A stretch of DNA of 64,000 nucleotides from Torymus aiolomorphi (GCA_036365515.1 CM070874.1:24981862-25045861); one strand, 5' to 3'; shown: positions 12,066 to 23,436, numbered from the stretch's first letter. Program-made: numbers and translations. Notes: generated by a model from the sequence alone, not told the origin.

Positions 12066-12776
12066 TCTAGTCTTCTTCTTAAAATAAAGTTATGTTTCAC
12101 TGAAATAAAAATATTATAATTACTACCAATTTAATATAATAAATACATAAAATAATGAAATTGAATATATGTATTTACACTCAAGCGCGCGCACGCACTC
12201 ACACGCTTTCACAGGCACGCTCATACGATTTCATTAATTTTATTTATTAATTGTATTAAATGGGCAAGATACTCATTACAATAAAATATTATACTAGTTT
12301 TATTTAAAACAGTTATTGAGGACATGCCGTACAAGAATAAGAAACTTTACCGCCCACCACGTGCTTTAATTAAAAACTTTTCCACACTTTGATGATGATA
12401 TGTCATCCAATGTATTGAATGCTGCCGAAGTTAAATGTTTCGCTCTGCTTGAAACTTTTTTATTTTGAGATGAAAGTTTTATTTTGTGTTAATTTCTAAG
12501 GTTTCAATCTGAACGTTGTAGTGTTTAAAATACTGGGTGTTATTAAAGTAGTAAGATTTTTACTTTTTTTGTATCTGAAATAAGGAAGTCAAGTGCAATG
12601 CTAAAGGGCGAGAATCATCCGCTCCGCGCCTTTGCTCTGTAATGTACTATTTCAAACCTAGGGAGAAAAATTCGACTAATTAATGAATGTTGAGCGGGCG
12701 CAAAGCGTTTAATTTGTGACCTATTGTGAAAATTGCACCGACTAAATAAGTATTAGAAGTCAAATTAATTAGTATA
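12066..12776. other. Spacer, nothing recognised
   Basis: AT-rich, with a short GCGCGC/CACACGC-rich patch near 12185-12225. No ORF, TIR or RNA-gene signature seen. Confidence 0.5.
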
Positions 12777-12977
12777 TTATAAACGGACGACAAACGAGCC
12801 AAAATATCCTCTCATGAGCTTGTAATTTCTATTTTCCTAAGTCGAGGGAGGGCTGTATTATGACAGACAAATCTCGATAGGAAATTTTGTAGAAATACAA
12901 GAGGCAAAATAATGAAAAAACAAAATTAATATGATTTAAAATTGTTAGATAAAATATATGTACAAGATATTAAACGA

Positions 12978-13013
12978 CGTTTCGTCCTCGGTACTACTTG
13001 GAGGACTCATCAG
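12978..13013 (-). ncRNA. Hammerhead ribozyme motif (canonical core)
   Basis: On the minus strand: CTGATGA, stem II GTCCTC/GAGGAC closed by a ~10-nt loop, then GAAACGTCG. All core boxes (CTGANGA and GAAA) are intact and stem II pairs perfectly with no extra base. The cleavage site and stems I/III were not resolved by eye. Confidence 0.7.
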
Positions 13014-13393
13014 AAATAGCCAGGCAGACCTTTATTCGACGTCAAAATGATAAAGAATGATGTTATATTTCACGACCCAAAAGAAATTTTTATTTGTGGA
13101 TGCCAAGAAGTGGTAGCCACCTAGTGGTAAAAAGGTTGAAGTTGAGGTTTGACATTTTTATATTCCCAATACCTTTTAATTTTATAGTAAGTTTAGACGC
13201 TCGTAGGATAAAGTATTTTTAGTATATTATAAACGGACGACAGACGAGCCAAAATATCCTCTCATGAGCTTGTAATTTCTATTTTCCTAAGTCGAGGGTG
13301 GGCTCCACCACAAATAAAAATTTCTTTTGGATCGTTAAATATAACATAATTCCTTATCATCTTGCCATCGAATAAAAGTCTGCCTGACTATTC

Positions 13394-13429
13394 CTGATGA
13401 GTCCCCCAGGTAGTACCGAGGACGAAACG
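13394..13429 (+). ncRNA. Hammerhead ribozyme motif (canonical core)
   Basis: Mirror partner of 12978-13013: CTGATGA, GTCC paired to GGAC at the base of stem II (one mismatch further up), then GAAACGTCG. Core boxes are intact. Confidence 0.68.
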
Positions 13430-13879
13430 TCGTTTAATATCTTGTACATATATTTCATCGAACAATTTTAAATCATATTAATTCTGTTTTTTTCATTATT
13501 TTGCCTCTTGTGGGTCTTTCTACAAAATTTCCTATCGAGATTTGTCTGCCATAATACAGCCCTCCCTCGACTTAGGAAAATAGAAATTACAAGCTCATGA
13601 CAGGATATTTTGGCTCGTCTGTCGTCTGTTTATAATATATTAATAAAACTTTATATTACGAGCGTCTAAACTTACTATAAAAGTCGAATTAAGCTTCACG
13701 GTTCTTAAAAACTAAATCTTTTGTGATTTATAGCAGTTTTTCTATTTTTGATATTTCATTTATCTGAATTTTCATTCTTTAAAACGTTTCCTATTTATGT
13801 ATCATTAATGAAATTGAACACAAGAATATTCTCTATAATTAAAAAAAAAAATAGTTTCTTATTGTCAGACATTGGTACT

Positions 13880-14120
13880 CCAACCTATCGGTCAGGAAAT
13901 ACCTCATTCAAATGACTTTACATAGCATTTGTGGAATGTGGAGGTGCTCCATCGTGCTGATAAATCATTGTTTTCCGACAGATTAAAGGGAATTCCTCCA
14001 GTAAAATTAGCAAATCTTCCCCAAAAACTGGAGGTACCTTTCACCATTGAGATGAGGTGGCAGAAAAATGGTACGACCTGAAATATTGTACCTCAAATTA
14101 TGGCTAACAAAGCAATGATT
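13880..14120 (-). pseudogene. Fragment of DUF4817-type DDE transposase
   Basis: Reading the minus strand from about 14120: FLPPHLNGERYLQFL, then after a frameshift near 14030, LLILLEEFPLICRKT, the second-Asp motif MIYQHDGAPPH, then SHLNEVFPDR. Stops interrupt it (after STNAM and after PDR). These motifs match the transposase at 19799-20866 (LQQDGAPPHYA, FLNERFNGRWIG). The N-terminal and third-Asp regions are absent, and no TIRs were found around it. Confidence 0.7.
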
Positions 14121-14760
14121 TGTAATAGACTATAGAGTTTTTTTTCAAATAAAAGACTTTACACCATAAGAATGTCCATTTCTGTTTGCTTATAATTTAA
14201 GTTATTTTGATTCTCTGTTAATTTATTTATCTTTGTGACACCCGTTGTTCAACGACTAAAAACTAAAAAAATACAAAAAAGGCATTTTTTTTAACTTTTA
14301 GTCATTTGTCATATAAATGTCATAGACTAATGTACAATAAATAGAATAAAAAAATAAAACTATCAAAAACAAGCTTTTATTTACTTCCTTAAAAATTAAA
14401 AAATTTGAATTGCTTCGAAAATTCTGACCATTTGAAGTTGAGCAATTAAAAGACAGTATTATACGCATGTCGTACAAATAGTCAGCGCGAGCTTTGAGCG
14501 TATTTTATACCTATTCGTCGCTAAACTTTCAACAGTCTGAACTTTTAAAGGAATCAACATTTTAAAATTTTTAAAACATAAATAAAAGCTGGTTGTTTCT
14601 AGTGTTATTGGCGCTAACATGAGCGCTATAAACTATTTTTGTTTTATTTTTTATAAATTTGTCTAACACGTTTATGAAATAAATGGCTAAAAGTTGAAGA
14701 GGATTCATTTTTTGCATTTTTTTTTAAATTTTCAATCTTTGCAAAAACAGTATTAATAGG
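14121..14760. other. AT-rich spacer, nothing recognised
   Basis: No ORF, no repeat copy and no RNA gene seen. Confidence 0.5.
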
Positions 14761-17150
14761 ACATTTTGCGTCCTCCTAGAGGAAACTTTGTAATAGTAAA
14801 ATTTTAAGTTTCGCTAAATCGCTCTAGAAACACGAATAGAAGTGATAGAAGTTTGAATCACATGATTTCAGAAAATGAATTGTGTCTGTGTGTGTGTGTG
14901 CGCGCGTGCGCGCGTGCGTGTGTGTGTGTACCGTCTTATCTCGGGATCTATTCGATCGATTTTAACCGGACAGATCTCATTTTTTGTTTTTTCTTGTGTG
15001 AATGGGGGAAGGAAATCCACTTTTTGATTCGCCGATGCGCTTTTGTTTTTTTGTGAAAAATTTATTTTTGCTTTTTTTTTAATGATAACATTGAGATATT
15101 CTAATCGGACAGATAGCATTCGAAAGAGCATTAAAAACCATATTTTCCAAAAAAAATTACATTAGCTATTGCCGTTCTTTTGTTATTAACAAAAACGTGT
15201 TTTTTTTTTTGTTTTAAACAAAGTTTATAACTCCAAAAATAAACGCTATAATCTGTAAAACCTTGAATCCATTTTGTCGACTAGTTTTTGCGAAAAAAAT
15301 TGAAATATGAAAAAAATGAGTTTTGTATGTCCAACGATTGTGGGAGTAAAATTGACTTAATCACTTCGAAATTCCTTGCAGAGGTAGATTTTGGAAATCT
15401 TTCGATCGAGTGCTTTGAGCAAAATGATTAATCCAGAAATTTCAGAAATATTTGGGGTTAAAATTATTTTAACCTTTTTATCAAATCATAATTTCTCGAG
15501 AACGGCTCCATGTATCAACTCCAAATTTATAGACAATTTTGTATATGATATAGGCAATACCGATATAAAATTTCATCCAGATTATATGGTTAGTTTTTGA
15601 GATATTTGATATTTAAAATTTTGGTATTTCTGGAAATGACTTTCTATATCGCACAATAATTAGAGTAAAATTTAATTACTTTAGAATTTGTTGGAGATCT
15701 ACGTTTGATGGAGGTGTAGAGTTTATTACATATTATTTATTATTTATTACATGAATTGTTAGGGTAAAAGAATTAGTTTATAAATTTTAGAGATATTTGA
15801 GGTTAAAACTATTATAACGGTTTTAGCCCTCTTTTCAAATCGCAATTTTTCGGGAACGGTTTTACGTATATGTTACTAGAAAATGGAAATAAAGCGCAAT
15901 ACACGCGCGTGTTGTTTACTTGCTTTTGTTTTTATTGAGGTTAATTTACAGCGAGCTCTGCAGAAACATGAAATTAGTCAGATACGCTGGCCAATTATTT
16001 TGAGTTTGAACTAATTTTTCGAATAATCCCGATTTGAAGTGAATATATTAAGAATTACCCTCTCTCAATGTTGAGATAACAATTTTAAAGTTGAAACGGT
16101 TATGGTTCATGGGCATATAATTTTATATACACTCATTTTAACTTTAGAAATTTATGTAAATGTTTTTATTAGCTCTCCCTGATATTAAAAATAACTATTC
16201 GTGTCCTAAAAAAATCGAATAAAACAAGTGTGAAACAACAAAAAATTTAAATAATAAGAAAAAAATATGGAATTTACAAATATTAATAAATTATTAAATA
16301 ATTGAAAAAGTAAATTGGAAGAGTCGAATGAGATTCCAGGAGTTTAAAATTGACTAAGCACGTTCGAAGAGAATCAACTTCTATCGGGTGTACACTAATT
16401 TTTAAGAAAATTTAAAGAAAATCAATTTCCTGGTGAACTACCTTAAATTATATTTGAGTTTGAACTAATTTTTCGAATAATCGCAATTCAAGAAGTGAAT
16501 ATAGTAAGAATTACCCTCACTCAATTTTGAGATACAAATTTTAAAGTTTAAATTTGATTAAACTAATTTTTCGTATAATCGCGATTTAAGAAGTGAGTAT
16601 AGTAAGAATTAGCCTTACTCAATTTTGAGATAAATATTTTAAAGTTTAAACGTTTATGATTTACGGGCATACAATTACACATACACTCATTTTGCCTTCA
16701 CAAAGTTATGTAAATATTTTTATTAGCTGCCACTGATATTTGTGTTTACATAACACTTTATTGGCTTTTTTTTATTAAGATGGTCTAAGTAATGATAAAA
16801 TCAACAATCAACGATATTTTATTGAAAATAAAGGAAGAGGATAACAAAAATTATAACAGACCACTAAAAAAATCAAAATTAGAAGTATAATTTCAATTTT
16901 TATACACAATTATTGAATAATAATATATTTATAATGTAAAAATGGAGTTATTATATATGATTTTGAAAATGTAAGTAAGTTTATCTCAGGGTAGATATCA
17001 ATTTTTTAAATATTAATGAATTATTAAATCATTGAAAAAAAAGTATAATCAATAAACATATTTTATATTTAAAATATAGTATACATATAGGAACGATACA
17101 TTCATTTGGAGGAAGGTACGTGCCAATGAATTGGCAGCGATTCTTTAATT
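14761..17150 (+). repeat. Dispersed repeat R, copy 1 (~2.4 kb)
   Basis: It begins with CCTCCTAGAGGAAACTTTG and ends with GAGGAAGGTACG followed by the hairpin TGCCAATGAATTGGCA (17122-17137) and CGATT. Copy 2 (47696-49945) has the same order of landmarks: start hairpin, TG-rich microsatellite, AT-rich blocks with GAGATATTTGAGGTTAAAA, then CACGCGCGTGTTGTTT/CACGCGTGTTGTTTTC (about 15903 and 49446), then the terminal hairpin. There is no coding sequence. Internal ~100-bp subrepeats (GAACTAATTTTTCG) occur near 16010, 16455 and 16560. Non-autonomous; class not established. Confidence 0.75.
14881..14930. repeat. TG/CG dinucleotide microsatellite
   Basis: Alternating TG, CG and TG runs inside repeat R. 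The small ORFs read from it are artefacts of the simple repeat. Confidence 0.9.
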
Positions 17151-17527
17151 ACACCCAGTATTTCTCCAATATCATGTAATAATAAAAGTAGAAAAAATAC
17201 AGTTTGGAAGGTGTAATTAAAAAAAAACTTTTACGTACTTTTGACGATACGTTAAAATGGATATCTTTAAATCTTACGCGATCGAGATTATATTTAGGTT
17301 TAGGAGCTCAAAATATATAAAAATCATGATGTTATTTATCTGTATGCTACATGCTTAATATAATTCAATAATAAATTAAGTTTGGATAAGCTATCAAGGA
17401 CAGTTCATGACCTGAAAACAAATTAAAATAAGGCTGTGTTATGCAATTGCTGATACCCTCAAATTAAGTTTAGTGCTTATAGTTTGTACCAATTAACCCC
17501 TCTTTTAAACAAATGGGAAGTCTTATC
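17151..17527. other. AT-rich spacer
   Basis: No feature recognised. Confidence 0.5.
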
Positions 17528-18230
17528 TCAAATCGTCACGTAGAGAGACAGTGATAGCGCGAAAGAGCGAGAGGGCGAGATTTCCCGAGAAAGATCGGGT
17601 GAGAGCGAGAATGCGCGATAGAGAGCGATAGAGAGCGAGTGATAGCGTGAGAGTGTGAGCGACGGCGAGCGAGAGCAAGAGAGAGCGTGAGAGAGCAAGT
17701 GATAGCAGGAAAGAGCGAGAAAGAGCGAGTTATAGCGAGAAAGAGCGCGAATGAGTGAGTGGAAGCGAGAGAGTGCGCGAATGAATGAGTGATAGCGAGA
17801 AAGGACAAGAGACCAGGAATGCGCGAGAGGGAGCGAGAATGCCCAAGAATGAGAGATAGGGAGCGAGAATCCCCGAGAAAGATCGGGTGAGAGCGAGAAG
17901 GCGCGAGAGAGAGTGAGTGATAGCTCGAGAGTGTGCGAGAGGGAGCGAGAATCCCCGAGAAAGATCGGGTGAGAGCGAGAAGTGCGAGAGAGAGCGAGTG
18001 ATAGCTCGAGACAGCGCGAGAGAGCCAGTGATAGCGGGAAAGAGCGAGAACAAGCGAGTGAGCGTGTAATAGTAAGTGATAGCGAGAAAGAGCGAGAGAC
18101 TGCGCGAGTGCAACAGAGACCAAATGATAGCGAGCAAGAGCAAGAGAGAACGTGAGAGAGTAACAAGAACCGAGTGATAGCAAGCGAGAGCGGCAGACAG
18201 CGAGAAAGACCGTTTGATAGATAACTCGAT
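17528..18230. repeat. Degenerate GAGCGAGA minisatellite
   Basis: About 700 bp of imperfect repeats built from GAGCGAGA, GTGATAGC and AAGATCGGGTGAGAGCGAGA. Three minus-strand frames rich in Ser, Leu and Arg are open only because the repeat lacks stops. They are not genes. Confidence 0.9.
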
Positions 18231-18388
18231 CGATAGATGACGGCGGGCCCCTCCAGTGGCCGAAGGGCCAATGCCGTGCTCCCTCACTCCTCCGGCTGTG
18301 ACGCTGGAGCTCTGCCCACTTGTCCGCCGCGCGCGACGACGTCGGAGTTGATTGGGCTATTTTATTAAACTTCTGACGTCGTGTAACG
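18231..18388. other. Short GC-rich spacer
   Basis: GC-rich (GGCGGGCCCCTCCAGTGG, CCGCCGCGCGCGACGACGTC). Could be part of the minisatellite flank. Nothing else recognised. Confidence 0.4.
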
Positions 18389-18770
18389 GCATAAATTTCA
18401 CTAGTTTGTGTAGAGGATGCCTTAGGCTGTATTTTAATTATCTGCTTGCAAAAAACTACCGTTGTACTTATGTATCATCAATAATATGTGTATCATTCAT
18501 AGTAAAATATAGTTTCATGTATGAGGTATTCATATAGGGTTGCAAGCACTTTCACATTTTGGAATCTCCAGAAGATATTGTGAAGTATTATAAATGCTAT
18601 AACGTATATTTATTGTTCCTGTGTAATACAAAATATAGAAAATGTATGTTCGGTATTAATGTAGGGGATTATCACGAACCTCATTTTCAAGTGGTGGTGG
18701 TGAATACAGTTCATCAAATAGCATACCTTCATCAATGTAAGTGTTTGAATGTAAATGTATTTTAACTTTT
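18389..18770 (+). repeat. Direct repeat unit 1
   Basis: Shares ATAAATTTCACTAG, ATGCCTTAGGC, TTTAATTATCTGCT, TCATTCATAGTAAAATAT and CTCATTTTCAAGTGG with 22044-22500 in the same order and orientation. The transposon at 19024-21979 lies between the two units. Short ORFs at 18352-18537 and 18559-18765 have no recognisable product. Confidence 0.75.
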
Positions 18771-18777
18771 GTTTTTT

Positions 18778-18780
<3 letters not shown>

Positions 18781-18839
<59 letters not shown>
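18781..18839. repeat. (AT)n microsatellite
   Basis: About 30 uninterrupted AT units. Confidence 0.97.
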
Positions 18840-18840
<1 letters not shown>

Positions 18841-19023
18841 CTGTCTTGCATCTAGGTCTTTTTGATATTACACATGCTTGTATAAGATGACTAAGTTCGC
18901 GATTTTATTTTATACTCTTAGTTAACATTTGTTAGCCTTTTAAATTTTGTCTTCTTTTTTTAACACATTTTTTTATATAGTTGTGACTAGGCACACATTT
19001 GTGAGGATATATATACATATATA

Positions 19024-19120
19024 CCGGGTGTCCCATTTTAAAACCACCAGGCAAATATCTCGAAAACTAAGGGAGATGGAAAAAAACTTTTAATACAAAA
19101 ATTGTAGGGTTAAGAGGGGC
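19024..19120 (+). repeat. Left TIR of the 19.0-kb transposon
   Basis: Inverted match to 21885-21979, including CACCAGGCAAATATCTCG and AACTAAGGGAGATGG. Confidence 0.9.
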
Positions 19121-19798
19121 CCAACTGATCGTGACCTTGGTTATGACCTTGAGGTCAATGATCAAGGTCATTTGAAGGTCAAATCGATTTTTTCAAATGG
19201 GAACCCCCACTTTTGACCTCGTAAGTGGAAAGAGCGGAAAATTTTACGTTCAGATATGTCCTTGAGTCAAGGCCATGGTCATGGTCATGGTCATGTTTAA
19301 AATCAAAATCAATCAACGCATCCAAACATTCCCATAATTACGCATACGAGTGTTAAATACAGAAGTTGTAGGGTTTGGAGCGGCCCAACTGATCGTGACC
19401 TTGGTTATGACCTTGAGGTCAATAATCAAGGTCATTTGAAGGTCAAATCGATTTTTTCAAATGGGAACCCCTATTTTTGACCTCGTAAATGGAAAGAGCG
19501 GAAAACTTTACTATTTTTACTATTAACAATATTTACCAGGGTTAACCACTTATATCAAATAATAACAAAAGTTAATAAGTGTTGACCATCTGTATCCAAT
19601 AGTGACCATTAATATTCAGCATTGATCGGTAATAGTCAATAATTATTACTGTTTACATCAAATTGTTTTCAAATTGAGCACACTTATATTGGCACAGAAA
19701 ATTAAACTTTTTCGTTTTAAAATATTGTGTAGTATAATAACATATTATTTCTTTTGTGGTGTGTTTTGATAAATAATTGCATTTACAACTAAAAAAGA

Positions 19799-20866
19799 AC
19801 GCCTGACTATTCTGCTAATGAAATAGTTGACATTCTTCTTATTTTAGGAGAATGTCGACGAAACTATCGAGAGGCAAGCAGATTGTATCGTGCTCGGTTC
19901 CCTCAACGACAACATCCTGATCATACGGTAATACGTGACATTGAACTGCGCGGTCGACAAGGAAACTTCGTTCGAAGAAGAAGGACACTGAATGAACACG
20001 ATTATGAAAATAATCCTCGCTTTCTTGCTGTTCTAGCCATGGTACATTTAAATGTTCATGTCAGTTTACGCGAAATCGAGTTAACAATGGGTATTCCAAG
20101 ATTTACGGCCAGTAGATATTTACGATATGCGCGTTACCATCCTTACCACATTACTCTAAATCAAGCTTTAACTGTGGAAGATTATCGACGGAGAATAACA
20201 TTTTGCCAATGGGCAACACAACAAATTACTGATGATGAAAATTTCTTTAACAATGTTCTTTTTAGCGACGAGGCTACATTTCAGAGTACTGGTATGTTGA
20301 ATCGCCATAATTGCCACTACTGGCCTCCTGTTAATCCTCATTGGATGCGAGAAGTTGATCATCAGCATCGCTGGAATGTAACGGTGTGGTGTGGTATTAT
20401 TAACGAATGTCTGATTGGACCTTATTTTTTTGAAGGTCACGTAACTCAACATACTTATTTACAGTTGCTGAGAGACGAGCTGCCACTCTTTCTAGAAAAC
20501 GTTGATCTCCATACAAGGGCCAGAATGTGGCTACAACAAGATGGTGCTCCTCCACATTATGCCAGAATTGTCAGAGATTTTCTTAATGAAAGGTTTAACG
20601 GTCGATGGATTGGTAGAGGAGGTCCCGTAGCATGGCCACCAAGATCTCCAGATCTGACATCTCCAGATTTTTATTTATGGGGCTTCCTAAAAAATACAGT
20701 CTACCGCAACAGGCCAACTACAAGAGATGACATGATTCAAAGGATTACACAAATCTGCTTAAGTATTCCACGTTAAGTATTATTAAATACTGTTAGAAAC
20801 TTTAAAAGGAGAATAGAATGTTGTCAACAAGTAAATGGTGCAAGTTTTAAGCATCTTCTTCAGTAA
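19799..20866 (+). pseudogene. DDE transposase (Tc1/mariner-like, DUF4817-type N-terminus), near-intact
   Basis: It catalyses cut-and-paste transposition in the family. The frame starts with PDYSANEIVDILLILGECRR, matching the start of the relative at 37767 (MADYPPAEIVDML). The initiator is ACG at 19799-19801, so the start codon appears lost; the first ATG is at 19883. Catalytic motifs: LFSDEATF, LQQDGAPPHYA, and PRSPDLTSPDFYLWG. A TAA at 20774-20776 interrupts the frame, after which the expected C-terminus (VLLNTVRNFKRRIECCQQ ... FKHLLQ) continues in the same frame to 20866. Two lesions therefore silence an otherwise ~355-residue protein. Confidence 0.87.
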
Positions 20867-20936
20867 ATGGTGACCGAAACACTTGGATCCTATGACTAAA
20901 TACACATGAACGTGGAATTTTCCAATGAATTTTTAG

Positions 20937-21180
20937 CTGGCCTGATCATCCCCGACCTTGCCTTAACTGGCCGGGTAATCTCCGACCTTGCCTTAACTGA
21001 CCGGGTCATCTCCGACCTTACCTTAACTGGCCGGGTCATCTCCGACCTTGCCTTAACTGGCCGAGTCATCTCCGATCTTGCCTTAACTGGCCGGGTCATC
21101 TCCGACCTTGCCTTAACTGGCCGGGTAATCTCCGACCTTGCCTTAGGTGACCGGGTCATCTCCGACTTTGCTCTTAACTG
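20937..21180. repeat. 30-bp minisatellite, ~8 units
   Basis: The unit is CTGGCCGGGTCATCTCCGAC followed by CTTGCCTTAA. Because 30 is a multiple of three and units lack stops, long frames run through it on both strands (a 10-residue repeat, SDLALTGRVI, on plus). Translation is not supported by anything else. Confidence 0.92.
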
Positions 21181-21884
21181 CACGGAAACTGACCATAACT
21201 TTGACCATGACCTTGACCCAAGGTCATATCAGAATTTTTCGGTTTTTCTATTTACGAGGTCAAAAGTGAGGGTTGCCGTTAAACAAAATTGATTTAACCT
21301 TCAAACGACATCATCCTTGACCCCAAGTTCATGGTCAAGGTCACGATCAGTTGGGCCCCTCCAAACACTACAACTTCTGTATTTAACACTCGTATGCGTA
21401 ATTATGGGAATGTTTGGATGCGTTGATTGATTTTGATTTTAAACATGACCATGACCATGGCCTTGACTCAAGGACATATCTAAACGTAAAATTTTCCGCT
21501 CTTTCCATTTACGAGGTCAAAAGTGGGGGTTCCCATTTGAAAAAATCGATTTGACCTTCAAATGACCTTGATCATTGACCTCAAGGTCATAACCAAGGTT
21601 ACGATCAGTTGGGCCCCTCTGAACCCTACAACTTTTGTATTTAACAATTTGTCTCGTATACCTAATTATGGGAATGTTTTGATGCGTTTATTGATTTTGA
21701 ATTTATACATGACCATGACCATGACCATGACCTTGACTCAAGGACATATCTGAACGTAAAATTTTCCGCTCTTTCCATTTACGAGGTCAAAAGTGGGGGT
21801 TCTCATTTGAAAAAATCGATTTGACCTTCAAATGACCTTGATCATTGACCTCAAGGTCATAACCAAGGTCACGATCAGTTGGGC

Positions 21885-21979
21885 CCCTCTGAACCCTACA
21901 ACTTTTGTATTAAAAGTTTTTTTCCATCTCCCTTAGTTTTCGAGATATTTGCCTGGTGGTTTTAAAATGGGACACCCGG
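21885..21979 (-). repeat. Right TIR of the 19.0-kb transposon
   Basis: Complement of 19024-19120; ends TTTTAAAATGGGACACCCGG next to a TATATA flank. Confidence 0.9.
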
Positions 21980-22043
21980 TATATATAAAGGGAAACAAGG
22001 CGTTTTTTTAAAGTTACTCACATACAAAATATTATGTTTTTAG

Positions 22044-22500
22044 CTACATAAATTTCACTAGTTCTTGTACAGAATGCCTTAGGCAGTTCTTTAATTATCT
22101 GCTCGTGAATAACTACCTTTGGACTTATGTTTCAACAATGATCTGTGCATCATTCATAGTAAAATATATTTTCATGTATGTGGTTTACATGCACGGTTTT
22201 AAGCACTCTTAGTAACATTTGTGAATGTTTCGAAAGTATTTTGAAGTTTGTTACATGCTATACTGTATATTGATTGTTCTTGTGTAATGGAAAATACATA
22301 AAATGTATTAATACGCATTATTTTTATGTAGCTCATTTTCAAGTGGGGGTGGGAAATACAGTCTATCCAATCGTAATCTTCGTATACAAATACTTAGTCG
22401 AACGTTTTTTGCATGATTTGGTGTCTATGAATTATTCAATCACGTATACGGCTTTCTGTATTTTTGATGTATGTAACAAAATCGAATATTAAAGAATTTG
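22044..22500 (+). repeat. Direct repeat unit 2
   Basis: Second copy of 18389-18770, extended at its 3' end. Confidence 0.72.
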
Positions 22501-23091
22501 TAAATGTTTGAATCTATGTGTATTTTAAACTTGTTTTTTTATCTATAACTGTTTTTGATCTAGAGCCTTTTAATTACGCTCGACATATAACTGCATCTTC
22601 GTGAACAGTTTTTAGAATTTACACGAAAATAAATTATATGGTTTTATACAAAGTATAAATGATGTAGTTTTAATTAATTTTATCAAAACTATAGTTTTAA
22701 CTTAAATATATTGTCTTGTAGTTGATAACGTTCGTAGTATATGATTTAATGAAATTAACGGACACCGACGAACTTTTGTAACAGCATTTATTTAAAAATT
22801 GACAACGTTTCGGAAGTTTTATTACTATTTATTATTATTGTGTTCCCCCTCAATCTATTATTATTCCATTCCTATCGCTAAGTCTCTATGAGGAGTGCAC
22901 GTTACCGAGTAGGTGTTCGCTGCGCCAGTAATACACAGCGCGGTAGCGGACACCTTTGTGCCACTTCTTAAGACTATGTTTGCCGGATGCTTGGCAGACT
23001 CTTACAGCTTACGCTCAGCATTTTTCCCTCTCCCGTTCTCCCACCCCTCTTCCCATGTCCTCTCATTTTTTATATAATTTGCGACCAGCAG

Positions 23092-23100
23092 TATAAATAG
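23092..23100 (+). promoter_or_regulatory. TATA box candidate in PLE B
   Basis: TATAAATAG, 58 bp upstream of an ATG at 23150, inside a GC-richer block between the arms. Plausible internal PLE promoter. Confidence 0.4.
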
Positions 23101-23336
23101 GGGTGTTACAAATCTTTTTTCTTTAGTGCTTGTACATCTAACGTTCAAAATGAGTTTACTTAGTATGTACGATTTATTCGACTTTAATAACAATAAAATT
23201 ATTGTATTTCACATAAGACTAACATAATGTGACGCATAATATTTAAGGTAATAATTTATATTGTAACAATATTGTAATTTTGCATTAAGTTTGTAAATAT
23301 GGAAAATAAAAATATTTATTGTGCTTTCGTATAGCC

Positions 23337-23367
23337 CCGAAGAGGGAAGTAATAAACTTCCGAAACG
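23337..23367 (+). ncRNA. Hammerhead-like motif, PLE B right arm
   Basis: CCGAAGA, extra G, stem II GGAAG/CTTCC with loop TAATAAA, then GAAACG. The box differs from CTGANGA at U4 (C), so activity is doubtful. Confidence 0.5.
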
Positions 23368-23436
23368 CTGGAATTTTTAAATAAATGCTGTTACAAAAGT
23401 TCGTCTGGTGTCCGTTAATTTCATTAAATATATTGT

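Larger units (their letters stand above)
12777..13690. mobile_element. Palindromic non-autonomous PLE-like element with two hammerhead motifs
   Basis: Left arm (12780-13095) and right arm (about 13310-13655) are inverted copies. Both contain CGGACGAC..ACGAGCC, the AAATAGAAATTACAAGCTCATGA block (reverse strand for the left arm), a hammerhead-like core, and AAAGAAATTTTTATTTGTGG or its complement. A second left-type arm fragment starts at about 13213. The tail ACGAGCGTCTAAACTTACTATA occurs at the right end (about 13660-13685) and inverted near 13185-13205. The layout matches the inverted terminal arms of PLEs elsewhere in the window, but no RT or GIY-YIG sequence is present. Confidence 0.7.
19024..21979. 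mobile_element. DUF4817-type DDE transposon with long TIRs
   Basis: TIRs begin CCGGGTGTCCCATTTTAAAA and extend at least 90 bp (19024-19115 versus 21890-21979). Both ends abut TA-rich sequence, consistent with a TA-type target duplication. Inside the TIRs, ~260-275-bp subterminal subrepeats (two on the left, about three on the right) are packed with AGGTCA/TGACCT motifs. The interior holds one transposase frame (19799-20866) and a 30-bp minisatellite. This is a full-length but inactive autonomous copy. Confidence 0.88.
22702..23436. mobile_element. PLE family B remnant: palindromic terminal arms with TATA promoter
   Basis: Flanked by an exact 13-bp duplication TTAAATATATTGT (22702-22714 and 23424-23436). 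Arms starting CGGACACC..ACGAACTTTTGTAACAGC (left, from about 22760) and its complement (right, to about 23423) are inverted. The left end has about 30 extra nt, as in other PLEs here. The middle contains a GC-richer block, a TATA box (23092) and a short frame from ATG at 23150, but no RT. The right arm has a hammerhead-like motif; the left one has lost its CTGANGA box. Confidence 0.72.

Noticed and set aside
17122..17137. TGCCAATGAATTGGCA as a transcription terminator hairpin
   Set aside because: It is followed by T-runs in some copies, but occurs at the same position in each copy of repeat R in a eukaryotic context, so an element-end structure is the better reading.
17528..18287. Three long minus-strand Ser/Leu/Arg frames (185-247 codons)
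   Set aside because: They arise from the GAGCGAGA minisatellite; overlapping open frames on one strand in three phases show the absence of stops is due to the repeat.
20937..21180. CRISPR-like array
   Set aside because: The 30-bp units abut with no spacers and lie inside a eukaryotic transposon.
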